Assembly: GCF_036226365.1 (NCBI RefSeq)
Contig: NZ_CP108462.1
Coordinates: 4,214,501-4,278,500, forward strand
Reading direction: 5' to 3'
DNA: 64,000 bases
Origin: Streptomyces sp. NBC_01262
Lineage (GTDB): Bacteria > Actinomycetota > Actinomycetes > Streptomycetales > Streptomycetaceae
In this document: positions 43,299 to 52,415 of the stretch, piece after piece
How the letters are laid out: the number at the start of each line of letters is the position of its first letter
Position numbering within the stretch: position 1 is the first letter of the stretch
Notes under the pieces: model-generated
Database searches by the model: none
What the model was told of the DNA's origin: nothing
What the model saw: only the letters and a program-made list of their open reading frames with translations
Position numbers and translations under genes: made by a program

Positions 43299-44804
43299 GT
43301 GTCCTCGCCCTCGTACTCGCATTCGCGCGACCAGCAGCACCAGCAGCTTCCCCCACAGCAGCTCCCCGCCGTCCCCGAGTACCCCGCCCAGCCCCCGGAG
43401 CCCCCGGCCGGGAAGTGGCACTACAAGCCCCGCCGCGCGTTCTGGGAGAACAAGACCCTGCGGGTGGTCGCGCTCTTCACGGTCCTGGCGCTCTGCGGTG
43501 TGATCATCCTGGCCCTGGTCCGCCGCCAGACCGGCACCGAGGGCTTCCTCGTCGGCCTGGCGCTGGCGATCCTGCCCGTACCGCTGCTCGGCGCGGCCTT
43601 CCTGTGGCTGGACCGGGTGGAGCCGACGCCGTGGCGCAACGCCGTCTTCGCCTTCGCGTGGGGCGCGTGCGCGGCGACGCTGGTCGCGATCCTGGCCAAC
43701 GAGTACGCGACCCACCTCCTCGCCACGACCTTCACCGCGACCCCCAGCCAGACCGACACCTGGGGCGCGACCTTCGTGGCCCCGATGGTGGAGGAGAGCG
43801 CCAAGGGCTCGGCGATCCTGCTGCTCTTCGTCTTCCGGCGCCGGGACTTCACCGGCATCGTGGACGGCGTCGTCATCGCCGGGCTCACCGCCACCGGCTT
43901 CGCGTTCACCGAGAACATCCTCTACCTCGGCTCGGCCTTCGGCGAGGACCAGGCCTACGGCACGAACGGGGTCGCGACGACCGCGGCGACCTTCTTCGTA
44001 CGCGTCGTGATGACCCCCTTCGCGCACCCCCTCTTCACCTCCGTCACCGGCATAGGCTTCGCCATCGCCGCCATCAGCCCGCCCGGCAAGGCCCGCCGCT
44101 GGCTGGCCCCCCTCGGCGGCTGGCTGCTCGCGATGGTTCTGCACGGCACCTGGAACGGCTCGGCGTCCCTGTCCCCGATCGGGTTCCTCGGCGTCTACGC
44201 GACGATCATGATCCCGCTCTTCGGCCTCCTGGTCTGGCTCGCCGTCTGGTCCCGCTCGCACGAGCTCAAGACCATCCGCACCCAGCTCCCCGTCTACGCC
44301 ATGGCCGGCTGGATAGGCCTCCCCGAGCCCGTCGCGCTGGGCTCCATGAAGGCCCGCGGCCTCGCCCGCAACCTCGCCCGCCGCACCCAGGGCAAGGAGG
44401 CCGCCCGCACCGTCCGCGAGTACGTCTCCTTCGCCACCTCCCTCGCCTTCCTCCGCGCCCGCGCCACCCGGGGCGCCGCCGGACCGGACTTCGCCGCGCG
44501 CGAGCAGGAGCTGCTGCACCACCTGTGGCAGCGCAAGGCCGTCGCCCAGCCCGCGCTCACCCAGGCGGCCTTCACCATCCGGCCGCCGTACCCGCCGTCG
44601 CCGTGGGGCTACGGCCAGCAGCCGTACGGACAGCAGCCTTACGGCCAGCAGGCCTACGGGCACCCGCACTGGCAGCAGGGTCCGGGGTACGGGTACGGGG
44701 CGTTCCCGCAGCAGCACCAGCCGCACCAGCAACCGCAGCCGCACCAGCAGCCGCAGCCGAATCCGTACGGCCAGCCCGGCCCCTACGGCGGCAGCCACCG
44801 CTAG
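43299..44804 (+). CDS. PrsW-family intramembrane metalloprotease
   Basis: From GTG 43299 the protein has 501 residues: a Gln/Pro-rich cytoplasmic N-terminus (1-45), about eight to nine membrane helices, and a Tyr/Gln/Pro-rich C-terminal tail with QQPYGQQPYGQQAYG repeats. The PrsW/CAAX-like active site is intact: MVEESAKG (two Glu), FAFTENILYL, and His in AMVLHGTWNG. PrsW proteases start regulated proteolysis of anti-sigma factors in Bacillus; the target here is unknown. It is probably co-transcribed with trmB. Its 3' end overlaps the convergent DUF2277 gene by 4 bases. Confidence 0.9.
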   Translation: MSSPSYSHSRDQQHQQLPPQQLPAVPEYPAQPPEPPAGKWHYKPRRAFWENKTLRVVALFTVLALCGVIILALVRRQTGTEGFLVGLALAILPVPLLGAAFLWLDRVEPTPWRNAVFAFAWGACAATLVAILANEYATHLLATTFTATPSQTDTWGATFVAPMVEESAKGSAILLLFVFRRRDFTGIVDGVVIAGLTATGFAFTENILYLGSAFGEDQAYGTNGVATTAATFFVRVVMTPFAHPLFTSVTGIGFAIAAISPPGKARRWLAPLGGWLLAMVLHGTWNGSASLSPIGFLGVYATIMIPLFGLLVWLAVWSRSHELKTIRTQLPVYAMAGWIGLPEPVALGSMKARGLARNLARRTQGKEAARTVREYVSFATSLAFLRARATRGAAGPDFAAREQELLHHLWQRKAVAQPALTQAAFTIRPPYPPSPWGYGQQPYGQQPYGQQAYGHPHWQQGPGYGYGAFPQQHQPHQQPQPHQQPQPNPYGQPGPYGGSHR

Positions 44805-45049
44805 GCGCGGTCCTCCACCGGGTGGGCCGCGTGAGCCGGGTGAGCCCCCCGTATCACCAGGTCCTCCAGCAGCTCCTGGGTGGCCGCCGCCACCGCCGCC
44901 ACGGCCCGGTCGAAGGCCTCCCGGTTGTGCGCGGCCGGCGCCCGGAAGCCGGACACCTTGCGTACGTACTGCAGCGCGGCGGCGTGGATGTCCTCCTCGC
45001 CGGCCTCGGGCATCACCGGCGGGCGCAGGGTCTTAATGCTTCGGCACAT
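44801..45049 (-). CDS. DUF2277 family protein
   Basis: The 82-residue protein begins MCRSIKTLRPP and contains AAALQYVRKVSGFRAPAAHN and AVAAVAAATQELLEDL, the conserved features of DUF2277. The family has no established function; the N-terminal Cys and the conserved Arg-Lys-Ser-Gly-Phe region are its hallmarks. The end overlaps the PrsW gene stop by 4 bases. Confidence 0.88.
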   Translation of the reverse strand: MCRSIKTLRPPVMPEAGEEDIHAAALQYVRKVSGFRAPAAHNREAFDRAVAAVAAATQELLEDLVIRGAHPAHAAHPVEDRA

Positions 45050-45100
45050 ACCTTCAGTGTGCCGCGCCGGTCTGACAGCCGGGCCTGACAGCCGGGGCCG

Positions 45101-45487
45101 TCACCGCACGCGCGGCCGCCGGTGCCACCACCACCCGTGCGCGGCCTCGCCCGCGAGCCAGCGCTCGTCCTCCACCGTCAGGGTGACGAACACCCCGTCG
45201 ACCTCCCCCACCGCCTCCCTGAACAGCGCCTCCACCGGCGCCGCCAGCCCGTGCGCGTACTCCGGGATCCGGTCCCTGGCGCCCAGCCCCTCCCGGAACT
45301 CCGCCTCCGTCCAGCCCCACCCCGCCTCGATCCGCCGCACCAGTGCCTCCCACACCCCCAGCACCCGCCCGGCCGCCTCCCCCTCCCCCACCGCCGGGTC
45401 CCCGTCCCCGTACGGCGCCTTGCGCAACGCCCCCAGCGCCGCCTCGTACCCCTCCACCACCGGCGTCCTGATCTGATTCTCCGTCAT
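45101..45487 (-). CDS. Hypothetical protein, 128 residues
   Basis: I took ATG 45487 (MTENQIRTPVVEGYEAALGAL); the frame is open to 45556 but without a better start. The protein is soluble and helical, with Trp-rich ends (VRRIEAGWGWTEAEFREGLG; HGWWWHRRPRVR). It lies 51 bases after the DUF2277 gene in the same direction. Not recognised. Confidence 0.65.
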   Translation of the reverse strand: MTENQIRTPVVEGYEAALGALRKAPYGDGDPAVGEGEAAGRVLGVWEALVRRIEAGWGWTEAEFREGLGARDRIPEYAHGLAAPVEALFREAVGEVDGVFVTLTVEDERWLAGEAAHGWWWHRRPRVR

Positions 45488-45672
45488 GCCTCGGACAGTA
45501 GGGCAGGCCTGAAGGCTCACCGGGTTGCGCCGCCGCCAGCTGTGCTGTGTCCTCAATCGCCGGACCTCGGTGAACCATTCCGGTCACCGCCCGGGGCGCG
45601 GCACGGCCGGGAACTCCCGTTCGTTGGGGCTGATGGCCCACGTCAGAACCCAGGGGAAACACGGGGAGCACC

Positions 45673-46476
45673 ATGAACGACACGCTGGACGAGGCAGCCG
45701 TCCCGGCACCGGCAGAACCCGCCCCGGAACGACGGAAAGCCCGGTTCGGCAAGGAACTCCCGATCCTCGTCCTGACCGCCCTGGTGCTGGCGCTGCTCAT
45801 CAAGACCTTCCTTCTGCAGGCCTTCTCCATCCCCTCGGACTCGATGCAGAACACCCTCCAGACGGGCGACCGGGTCCTGGTCGACAAGCTCACCCCCTGG
45901 TTCGGCTCCACCCCGCAGCGCGGCGACGTCGTCGTCTTCCACGACCCCGACAACTGGCTGAAGGGCGAGACCTCCTCCACCCAGAGCAGCAACGTCGTCC
46001 TGCGCGACTTCCAGTCCGCCCTGAGCCTCGTCGGCCTGATGCCCTCCGCCAACGAGAAGGACCTCATCAAGCGGGTCATCGCGGTCGGCGGCGACACCGT
46101 CCAGTGCACCGCCGGCTCCCCCGTCAAGGTCAACGGCGTCGCACTCGACGAGCCGTACATCTTCCCCGGCTCCACCCCCTGCGACGACTACTCCGTCGGC
46201 ACCGTCACCGTCCCCAAGGGCAAGCTCTGGGTCATGGGCGACCACCGCAACTACTCCGCCGACTCCCGCTTCCAGCGTCTCCAGGGCAACGCCGGCGGCT
46301 TCGTGCCCGTCTCCGACGTCATCGGCCGCGCCATCGTCGTCGCCTGGCCGGTCACCCACTGGCAGACCCTGTCCGTCCCCGCCACCTTCGACTCCGACTT
46401 CGACCAGCCCGCCCTCGGCGCCGTCGCCGGAGCCCTCCCCCTCACCCTCTGGTACCGCCGGCGCCGCCGCCCCTGA
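45673..46476 (+). CDS. lepB: Signal peptidase I
   Basis: This 267-residue protease removes signal peptides from exported proteins. One N-terminal membrane helix (about 29-46) is followed by the catalytic Ser57 in SIPSDSMQNTL and Lys133 in LIKRVIAVGGDTV, then VMGDHRNYSADSR (box E). A second hydrophobic stretch at the C-terminus (LGAVAGALPLTLWY) with an Arg-rich end is typical of Streptomyces paralogues. It is monocistronic here, away from the usual Streptomyces cluster of several sip genes, so it is probably an additional copy. Its 3' end overlaps the HAD gene. Confidence 0.93.
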   Translation: MNDTLDEAAVPAPAEPAPERRKARFGKELPILVLTALVLALLIKTFLLQAFSIPSDSMQNTLQTGDRVLVDKLTPWFGSTPQRGDVVVFHDPDNWLKGETSSTQSSNVVLRDFQSALSLVGLMPSANEKDLIKRVIAVGGDTVQCTAGSPVKVNGVALDEPYIFPGSTPCDDYSVGTVTVPKGKLWVMGDHRNYSADSRFQRLQGNAGGFVPVSDVIGRAIVVAWPVTHWQTLSVPATFDSDFDQPALGAVAGALPLTLWYRRRRRP

Positions 46477-47101
46477 TCCACCCCGGCAGTTCGCCGAGCC
46501 CTTCCACCCGTACGTCCGCGATCCTCTCCGGGTCGAACGCGTTGACGTACGCCCATGCCCCGCGCCGCACCAACGCCGCCCGCAGCCCCACCTTCTGCGC
46601 GGGCACCACGTCGTTGTCGAGCCGGTCCCCCACGTACAGGATCTCCCCCGCCTCGTACGGCACTTCCGCCACCACCCGCTCGAAGAACGCCACGTCCGGC
46701 TTCTTCACCCCCCACCCCTCACTCGTGGCGATCAGCTCCACCGGCAGCCCGCACCGCCGCAGGTCCCCCTCGGCCCGCACCGGCTGGTTCCCGGCGATCC
46801 CCACCCACAGCCCCATCCCCCTCAACTCCTCGATGCACCCCCGCACATCCCCGTACAGATCCTCCGGCCCGAACCGGTCCCCCACCCCCGCCACCTCGCG
46901 CTTCGCGGCCTCCGCGCGGACATCGAAGTCGGGCCTGAACACCCGGAACGTCTCCCAGAGATGCTGCCCCCGCGCCAGCACCGCCCCCTGCACCGCCGAG
47001 AACGTATGCCTCGGCACCCCCATCCAGTCCGCCCACCCGGCCCAGACCGAGGTCTCGTCGACCAGCGTCTCCCCGACGTCGAAAACCACCGCACGAATCA
47101 T
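46442..47101 (-). CDS. HAD family hydrolase
   Basis: From ATG 47101 the protein has 219 residues. HAD motif I is VVFDVGETLVDE (nucleophile Asp and acid Asp replaced by Gly-Glu, as in several haloacid-dehalogenase-like phosphatases). A helical cap follows, then motif II GIAGNQP, motif III Lys in GVKKPD, and motif IV ILYVGDRLDNDV. It is probably a small-molecule phosphatase of unknown substrate. The frame extends upstream to 47152 without a good start. Its 3' end overlaps lepB by 35 bases. Confidence 0.87.
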   Translation of the reverse strand: MIRAVVFDVGETLVDETSVWAGWADWMGVPRHTFSAVQGAVLARGQHLWETFRVFRPDFDVRAEAAKREVAGVGDRFGPEDLYGDVRGCIEELRGMGLWVGIAGNQPVRAEGDLRRCGLPVELIATSEGWGVKKPDVAFFERVVAEVPYEAGEILYVGDRLDNDVVPAQKVGLRAALVRRGAWAYVNAFDPERIADVRVEGLGELPGWIRGGGAGGTRG

Positions 47102-47214
47102 GACGAACCCCAACTCCCCAAACGATCTGTAACACTTCGACAATTCACCCAAATCACGGGACAGTTCCCCCTCCCGCCTGCAACGATCTGACTCTCAATC
47201 ACACCGGGGGACAC

Positions 47215-48027
47215 ATGACCACGCCGACCAGCCCAACCCCACCCGACGCCCCGCACACCAACCCGAACACCAACACCAACACCGGCTCGGGCAGTCAGAT
47301 CCACATCAGCACCCATGCCTCCACCGCCCCCGCCCCCTCCTCCCCCAGCTCCTCCACCCCCGCCCGCGCCGCCGGCTTCGGCACCCTCTTCTCCGGCATG
47401 GCCGCCCTCATCCTCGCCGCCGCCACCCTCGCCGGCCTCACCGGCGGCGCCGCCATCCAAGCCAGAACCAACGTCCTCCCCCTCGGCAACCCCGCCCCCA
47501 CCGTCACGGCGACAGCCACGGTCACCACAACCGCCACCGCGACCACCACGGTCACCGCCGCCCCGCCCGCCGCGACGGACACCGCGGACACCGCCGGTGC
47601 CACCACCTCCGGCGCCCTCCTCACCACCAACGACGGCTGGCTCGTGTTCTACCGCGGCACCGAAACCGTCGGCTACGCCGGCATGAACTTCGGCACCAAG
47701 CCCCCCAGCCCGTCCACCGCCAACTTCCGCATCGGCGGCACCGATGGCGGCGACCCGTACATCGAACCGGTCTACAACCACACCATCGTCCGCCTCACCA
47801 AGACCGGCACCATCGGCCCCAAGACCTGCAAGTCCGAGGCCACCAGCCACCCCTCCCAGTACGCGTTCATGCGCATCCAGGTCGGCTACAGCTACTGCAT
47901 GTACCTCCAGACCGGCGGCAACGGAAAACTCGCCGTCCTGCTCACCACCCTGGAAGTCACCAACAAGAGCCTGGAAACCAGCACCGCCCGCTTCTCCGTG
48001 ACCATCTGGTCCGATCCCGGCGAGTGA
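47215..48027 (+). CDS. Membrane-anchored protein with Thr/Ala-rich linker, unknown
   Basis: The 270-residue protein has an Asn/Thr/Pro-rich N-terminus, one membrane segment (GMAALILAAATLAGLTGG, about 62-79), a Thr/Ala/Val-rich linker (VTATATVTTTATATTTVTA) and a C-terminal outer beta domain (about 135-270) with two Cys (GPKTCKSEA, YSYCMYLQ) that could pair. This is a typical layout for Streptomyces surface proteins. The family is not recognised. Confidence 0.7.
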   Translation: MTTPTSPTPPDAPHTNPNTNTNTGSGSQIHISTHASTAPAPSSPSSSTPARAAGFGTLFSGMAALILAAATLAGLTGGAAIQARTNVLPLGNPAPTVTATATVTTTATATTTVTAAPPAATDTADTAGATTSGALLTTNDGWLVFYRGTETVGYAGMNFGTKPPSPSTANFRIGGTDGGDPYIEPVYNHTIVRLTKTGTIGPKTCKSEATSHPSQYAFMRIQVGYSYCMYLQTGGNGKLAVLLTTLEVTNKSLETSTARFSVTIWSDPGE

Positions 48028-48095
48028 CCGACTCCGGCTCCGGACCGCTGGAAAGCCTTGGACCATCTGACGGGTGCAGCCGTAAGTTTTGCCCG

Positions 48096-48671
48096 ATGAC
48101 TACTACTTCCGTTGAAGACCTCGCCCGCGCCTACGCAGCCGTCGGCGACCTGATCGCCGAGATCCGGCCCGAGCAGTGGAAGGCGCCGACGCCCTGCACG
48201 GAATGGAACGTGCGCGATGTCGTCAACCACCTGGTCGGCATGGACCTGGTGTTCGCGGCCATGATCGAGGGTGGCCCGATGCCCGAACGCGGGACAGACC
48301 TCCTCGGTGACGACCCGGCCGCGGCCTGGCGAGCCTCAAGCTCCGGGCTGCAGGCCGCGTTCTCCCGTCCCGGAGTACTTGAGCGCAGTTACACCGGCCC
48401 CCTCGGGAGTGCCACGGGCGCCGAGCGCCTGCGGATCCGCCTGTACGACCTGCTCGCTCACGGATGGGACCTCGCCCGGGCCACCGGAATCCCCGCTCAT
48501 CCTCATCTGCCCGAAGACCTTGCCGAGCAGGCCCTGGCGTTCGCCCAGGTCCAACTCGCCGCCCAGTCCCGAACGGGACGATTCGCCGAGCCGCACCCCG
48601 TCGACGTGACCGCTCCGGCCATCGACCGGCTTGCCGCGTTTCTCGGCCGGCCGGTCCCGCCGCAGCCATAA
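48096..48671 (+). CDS. TIGR03086-type metal-binding protein (DinB/mycothiol-dependent maleylpyruvate isomerase fold)
   Basis: I chose ATG 48096 (191 residues) over the longer frame start at 48024. The four-helix DinB-like N-terminal domain shows APTPCTEWNVRDVVNHLVG (metal His), and the later segment RLRIRLYDLLAHGWDLARATG carries the other His ligands. Family members use mycothiol or a metal for small-molecule reactions; the exact reaction is unknown. Confidence 0.85.
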   Translation: MTTTSVEDLARAYAAVGDLIAEIRPEQWKAPTPCTEWNVRDVVNHLVGMDLVFAAMIEGGPMPERGTDLLGDDPAAAWRASSSGLQAAFSRPGVLERSYTGPLGSATGAERLRIRLYDLLAHGWDLARATGIPAHPHLPEDLAEQALAFAQVQLAAQSRTGRFAEPHPVDVTAPAIDRLAAFLGRPVPPQP

Positions 48672-48881
48672 GACCCCGCGTACGACCGAATATGCGCGCA
48701 CAATGGTCACCATCGATCACCTTCTGAACCAGATTTACCGTACGTCCACCGGCGTACCGATTAGCCGGACCGGCCGGACGGTAGCAAGCACAAGATCACC
48801 GGTGAACGCCCGGACGCGTCCTCGGGACGATGGACCTTCCGGCACGTTCCCCGTGTCCGCGCTTCTCTCTCAGGGGGTTCG

Positions 48882-50060
48882 ATGAGATTCGCTCGATTAC
48901 GCGCCTGCGCCCAGGCCGGGACGGCCGCGCTCACACTGCTCGCACTCTTCGCCTTCGGCTCCGGCCAGGCCCTCGCCCACCCCGCACCGCACTACACCGC
49001 CATCGACCTCGGCACCCTCGGCGGCACCGGCAGCTCGGGCTGGGACCTCGACCGCCACACGGTCGTCGGCGCCTCCGACCTCCCCAGCGGCATCGAAACC
49101 CACGCCTTCGCGTACGACCGTGCCACGCACGTCATGACCGACCTCGGCACCCTCGGCGGCAGAACCAGCAGCGCACTTGCCGTCCAGGGCCCCTACGTCA
49201 TCGGCGACTCCACGATTGCCGAAGGCGGCTTTTCGAGTGCCTTCGTCTACGACCTCCGTACCCACGTCATGACCGGCCTGGGGACCTTCGGCGGCACCTC
49301 CAGCAGTGTCACCGGCATCAGCGGACACTTCGTGACCGGAAACGCCCGCACCACCGGCAACCAGGGCTCCCACGCCTTCGCGTACGACCTGCGCACCGGC
49401 GTCATGACCGACCTCGGCAGCCTGGCCGGCCCCTCCGGCGTCAGCTCCTCCGTCGGCATCTCCCAGGGCCGCTACATCACGGGCTACTCCGACATCCCCG
49501 GGCAGCCCTACCCCGTACGGCACGCCTTCCTCTACGACCTGCGCACCCACACCATGACCGACCTGGGCACCAACGGCGCCCTCTCCAGCCAGCCCACCTC
49601 CATCAGCGGCCACACCATCGTCGGCTACACCGAGCCGAGCCTCCCCACCTCCGGCGACACCCCCCACGGCTTCGCCTACGACATCCGCACCCACACCTGG
49701 ACAGACCTCGGCCCCGAGCTGAACTACCGCCCCATCGTCACCGGCCACACCGTCGTCTCCTCCAACCGCGGCGTCGCCTACACCTACGACCTCACCACCG
49801 GCACCCTCGCCCCCTTCCGCCCCGGCCTCGGCCGCACCAACTTCAACAACGCCACCGGCCCCTTCGTCCTCGGCGACGTCTACCCCGACTCCTTCGGCTA
49901 CATCTACCGCCCCAACACCGGCCAGTTCACCGAACTCCCCGCCCCCGGCGGCCTCCCCTCCACCGCCACCAACGCCGACCCCCACGGCTCCGTCGTCGGC
50001 AACGGCGCCACCCCCGACGGCCCCTACCACGCCACCCTCTGGGTCCCCGGGCACGCCTGA
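48882..50060 (+). CDS. Secreted HAF-repeat protein
   Basis: The 392-residue protein has a signal peptide (cleavage near ALAHP). About six repeats follow, each of roughly 45-50 residues, combining a DLGTLGG-like turn with an HAFAYD-like strand (for example HAFAYDRATHVMTDLGTLGG and HAFLYDLRTHTMTDLG). This is the HAF repeat arrangement and probably forms a beta-propeller. Function unknown. ATG 48882 overlaps no neighbour; the 210 bases before it hold the promoter. One repeat (near residue 295) is degraded. Confidence 0.87.
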   Translation: MRFARLRACAQAGTAALTLLALFAFGSGQALAHPAPHYTAIDLGTLGGTGSSGWDLDRHTVVGASDLPSGIETHAFAYDRATHVMTDLGTLGGRTSSALAVQGPYVIGDSTIAEGGFSSAFVYDLRTHVMTGLGTFGGTSSSVTGISGHFVTGNARTTGNQGSHAFAYDLRTGVMTDLGSLAGPSGVSSSVGISQGRYITGYSDIPGQPYPVRHAFLYDLRTHTMTDLGTNGALSSQPTSISGHTIVGYTEPSLPTSGDTPHGFAYDIRTHTWTDLGPELNYRPIVTGHTVVSSNRGVAYTYDLTTGTLAPFRPGLGRTNFNNATGPFVLGDVYPDSFGYIYRPNTGQFTELPAPGGLPSTATNADPHGSVVGNGATPDGPYHATLWVPGHA

Positions 50061-50100
50061 CACCAGGCGGTGGCATGGGACAGCCGGAGATGATGGACCG

Positions 50101-50910
50101 GTGCCGATGACGTTTCCCTCCCATGCCGCCGCCGTCATGCCCCTCAAGCTCCTACGGCCCCGCTGGTTCGACGGCGTCGCACTCGTGGTCGGATCAACCG
50201 CTCCCGATCTCCCCTACGCGCTGGGTGCTCCCCTGCCGACCTACGGCCACACCTGGGTCGGGCTGGCCCTGTGGGGCGTGCCGCTGACCATGACTGCGGC
50301 CCTGCTCATCCGGTGGTCGGCGCCCGTCGTCGCCGCCCATCTACCGGGCTGGTGGCAGGACTACGGAGTCCTGGGACGCGTACGCCACCCCTGGTACATA
50401 ACGGCGCTCTCGGCCTGGATCGGCGCGATCACCCACCGGCTGTGGGACGAGGTCACCCACGACCGCCTGCCAGGGACATCCCTGGGCTTCGCCGCCCTCG
50501 GCCGACCTCTACTCCCCGGCCTCCCCTGGTGGGAAGCGCTCCACGCCGCCTCCAGCCTGCTCGGGCTCATCGGCTGGATCTGGGCCACCGTCCACATCGG
50601 CCGCCACGGCCTGCTCCGACACTGGCACGGCCCGCCTCCCCAAACCGCCCGGCGACCCGTACTCTTCTGGGCCGCGGTGGCGGCGGCACTGACCATGGGC
50701 ACCGCCATCTCGGCACTGCTCCCCGACGGCCGCATCCCGATCGTCCTCGGCGCACGTCTCCTGGACGTCTTCGCGGGCGCGTTCGTGGTTGCCGCATCCG
50801 TCATCCGCCTGTCGCCGCACGCCCGTCCCGAGCTCTGCTCTGGGCCGCCATCTCAGGTGCGCCCGCATCCCCCAGCCCCGCCACGGGCCGGAAGGCCTGA
50901 GGATCAGTGA
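50101..50910 (+). CDS. DUF4184 family membrane protein
   Basis: From GTG 50101 the protein has 269 residues. The N-terminus MPMTFPSHAAAVMPLKLL and GSTAPDLPYAL match the DUF4184 family, with a conserved His/Asp pattern (HTWVGLAL, ITHRLWDEVTHD) that looks like a metal-binding membrane hydrolase site. About six membrane segments and a Pro-rich C-terminus are visible. No substrate is known. It is convergent with the next minus-strand gene, 10 bases away. Confidence 0.85.
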   Translation: MPMTFPSHAAAVMPLKLLRPRWFDGVALVVGSTAPDLPYALGAPLPTYGHTWVGLALWGVPLTMTAALLIRWSAPVVAAHLPGWWQDYGVLGRVRHPWYITALSAWIGAITHRLWDEVTHDRLPGTSLGFAALGRPLLPGLPWWEALHAASSLLGLIGWIWATVHIGRHGLLRHWHGPPPQTARRPVLFWAAVAAALTMGTAISALLPDGRIPIVLGARLLDVFAGAFVVAASVIRLSPHARPELCSGPPSQVRPHPPAPPRAGRPEDQ

Positions 50911-50920
50911 GGCGTTCCGA

Positions 50921-51442
50921 TCACGACCCTTCGGGCAGACGCTGGGCCGTCCGCCAGCGCGGGGCCCCGTCATCGGGGACGTCCGGGGAGGCGAAGTGAA
51001 ACGGCACTCCGAGGTGGTCGGCCAGGCCCTGCCCCGCCTCGGCGGCAGCGGTGCCCTGCGGGGGCCCGTCAGCACGGTAGTAGACGGTCGCCAGGTGGCC
51101 TTCCGCAGCTGGGTCGTCCAGGACCGCGACCAGCAGCACGAACCAGTCATGGACGGTGTCGCCGTCCCAGAAAGCCTCGATCGCGGCCACCCGGCCCTGG
51201 AAGGCCGCGGCGCGGGCCGCGAGCGAGGGGATGTCGAGCGGATCAGACGCCCTGCGTTGCACGCGGTCGCCGAGCGCCTCGTAGCGTCCGTGGACCACCA
51301 GTTCTGCCTCGCTCAGGCCCAATCCCAAGGGGCGCAGGGCCTCCCACACCGCCTTGACCGCCATCATCCGGCGGTCGCGCAGCACGTCCGCGTCGACCTC
51401 CCGGCGGGTCCCTTCCTCCAGGTAGGCCCACCAGCCGCTCAC
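50921..51442 (-). CDS. Hypothetical protein, 173 residues
   Basis: I chose GTG 51442 (MSGWWAYLEEGTRREVDADV); a short ORF, MTHAMESRSVAQ, ends at that GTGA and may couple translation. The protein is soluble with a helical N-terminal half (RRMMAVKAVWEALRPLG) and a beta-rich second half (WFVLLVAVLDDPAAEGHLA). No family was recognised. Confidence 0.65.
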   Translation of the reverse strand: MSGWWAYLEEGTRREVDADVLRDRRMMAVKAVWEALRPLGLGLSEAELVVHGRYEALGDRVQRRASDPLDIPSLAARAAAFQGRVAAIEAFWDGDTVHDWFVLLVAVLDDPAAEGHLATVYYRADGPPQGTAAAEAGQGLADHLGVPFHFASPDVPDDGAPRWRTAQRLPEGS

Positions 51443-51497
51443 TGGGCCACCGAGCGGGATTCCATGGCGTGCGTCATGACCGGAGGTTACGCGCGAT

Positions 51498-51800
51498 TCA
51501 GCCGGTGACCGTGAGCCGACCATCCGACGTCATGAGTTGCGGAGCGCGGTATTCCAGCGTGACCGTCTGGCCGTCGGCGACCTCGACGGTGGTGCCGGCC
51601 TCGCAGCACCGCTCCTTGAACAGGTACCGGAAGTAGACGTTGACCCGATGCGAGCCGGGAGTCAGCGGTATGAAGCGGCTGCTGCGCCAAGCCCCGCTCT
51701 GGGCCTGCCCATCGACCTCGACCGTCAGGCGTACGAAGTAGAGAAACACCTGCATCGGGTTGTGACGCCCCAGTACGGAGATGCCCGTCTGTGTGGACAC
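51498..51800 (-). CDS. Hypothetical small beta protein, 100 residues
   Basis: GTG 51800 stands behind AGGAAGAGG and gives 100 residues. The pattern of alternating hydrophobic strands (PMQVFLYFVRLTVEVDG; RSSRFIPLTPGSHRVNVYFR; TTVEVADGQTVTLEY) suggests a beta-sandwich like those in DUF2846-type small proteins. Two adjacent Cys occur (ERCCEAG). It is probably co-transcribed with the gene after it. Confidence 0.65.
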   Translation of the reverse strand: MSTQTGISVLGRHNPMQVFLYFVRLTVEVDGQAQSGAWRSSRFIPLTPGSHRVNVYFRYLFKERCCEAGTTVEVADGQTVTLEYRAPQLMTSDGRLTVTG

Positions 51801-52056
51801 GTTGCCTCTTCCTGTCTGTTGATCTCTTCCAAGAGTGTGCACGGCGGCAGATCAGGCCGAGTCAGCGGCGCCGCAGCCGGAACAGTAGCCCGTCCTGCCG
51901 CGGTCTCCGTGCTCATGTGAGCCGTCCCCCAGGCGCAGCGGTGCGCAATCTCCTGTCCGCCGCCGGGCAAGTCTCCCAGTCGTCCTGGCAGGAGACATAG
52001 GGGGAATTACGCAACTCGCCACGCAACTTTCAGCGGCGGCCACGGCCCAGCCATGG

Positions 52057-52400
52057 GTGCCCGCTGGCCACCCGGGGCTTGCCCCGGCCGTGGACGCCAC
52101 CGGACAGAGCAGTGCCGACATCGTCCGTCGCCACCTTCAGGTCTTCGAAACGCAGGACATCGCCGAGCTCAGAGATCTGGTGGCCGAGGATGTCCTCGTC
52201 CACGGCGCCGGCCAGCACATCCAGGGACGGCATCACCAAGAGAGGCCGGTCCTGACCCCGGCCTCTCCAACTGCCGCGTACGCGCCGACGACCTCTGCGC
52301 CGCCGGCGACCGCGTCACCGTCACTTTCAGCGGCTCGCCGTGCGATGGGAACGCCGCACCGAACCTCTGCTGGAGGCGGCTCAGGAAGCACCGATCATGA
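52057..52400 (+). pseudogene. Broken SnoaL-like (ester cyclase type) gene
   Basis: Frame 1 gives the typical start of a SnoaL/NTF2-like domain (SADIVRRHLQVFETQDIAEL, VAEDVLVHGAG). Near 52230-52262 the similarity moves to frame 3 (DPGLSNCRVRADDL, AAGDRVTVTFSGS) and then stops. The missing C-terminal half and the frame change show decay. No intact start with a ribosome binding site is visible. The approximately 215 bases upstream hold nothing I can identify. Confidence 0.6.
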
Positions 52401-52415
52401 TCGTGTCACGAGCTC

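Noticed and set aside
47215..47660. CRISPR-like or short tandem repeats in Thr/Pro-rich coding sequence
   Set aside because: The repetition follows codon bias in low-complexity protein segments; no spaced identical repeats are present here or elsewhere in the window.
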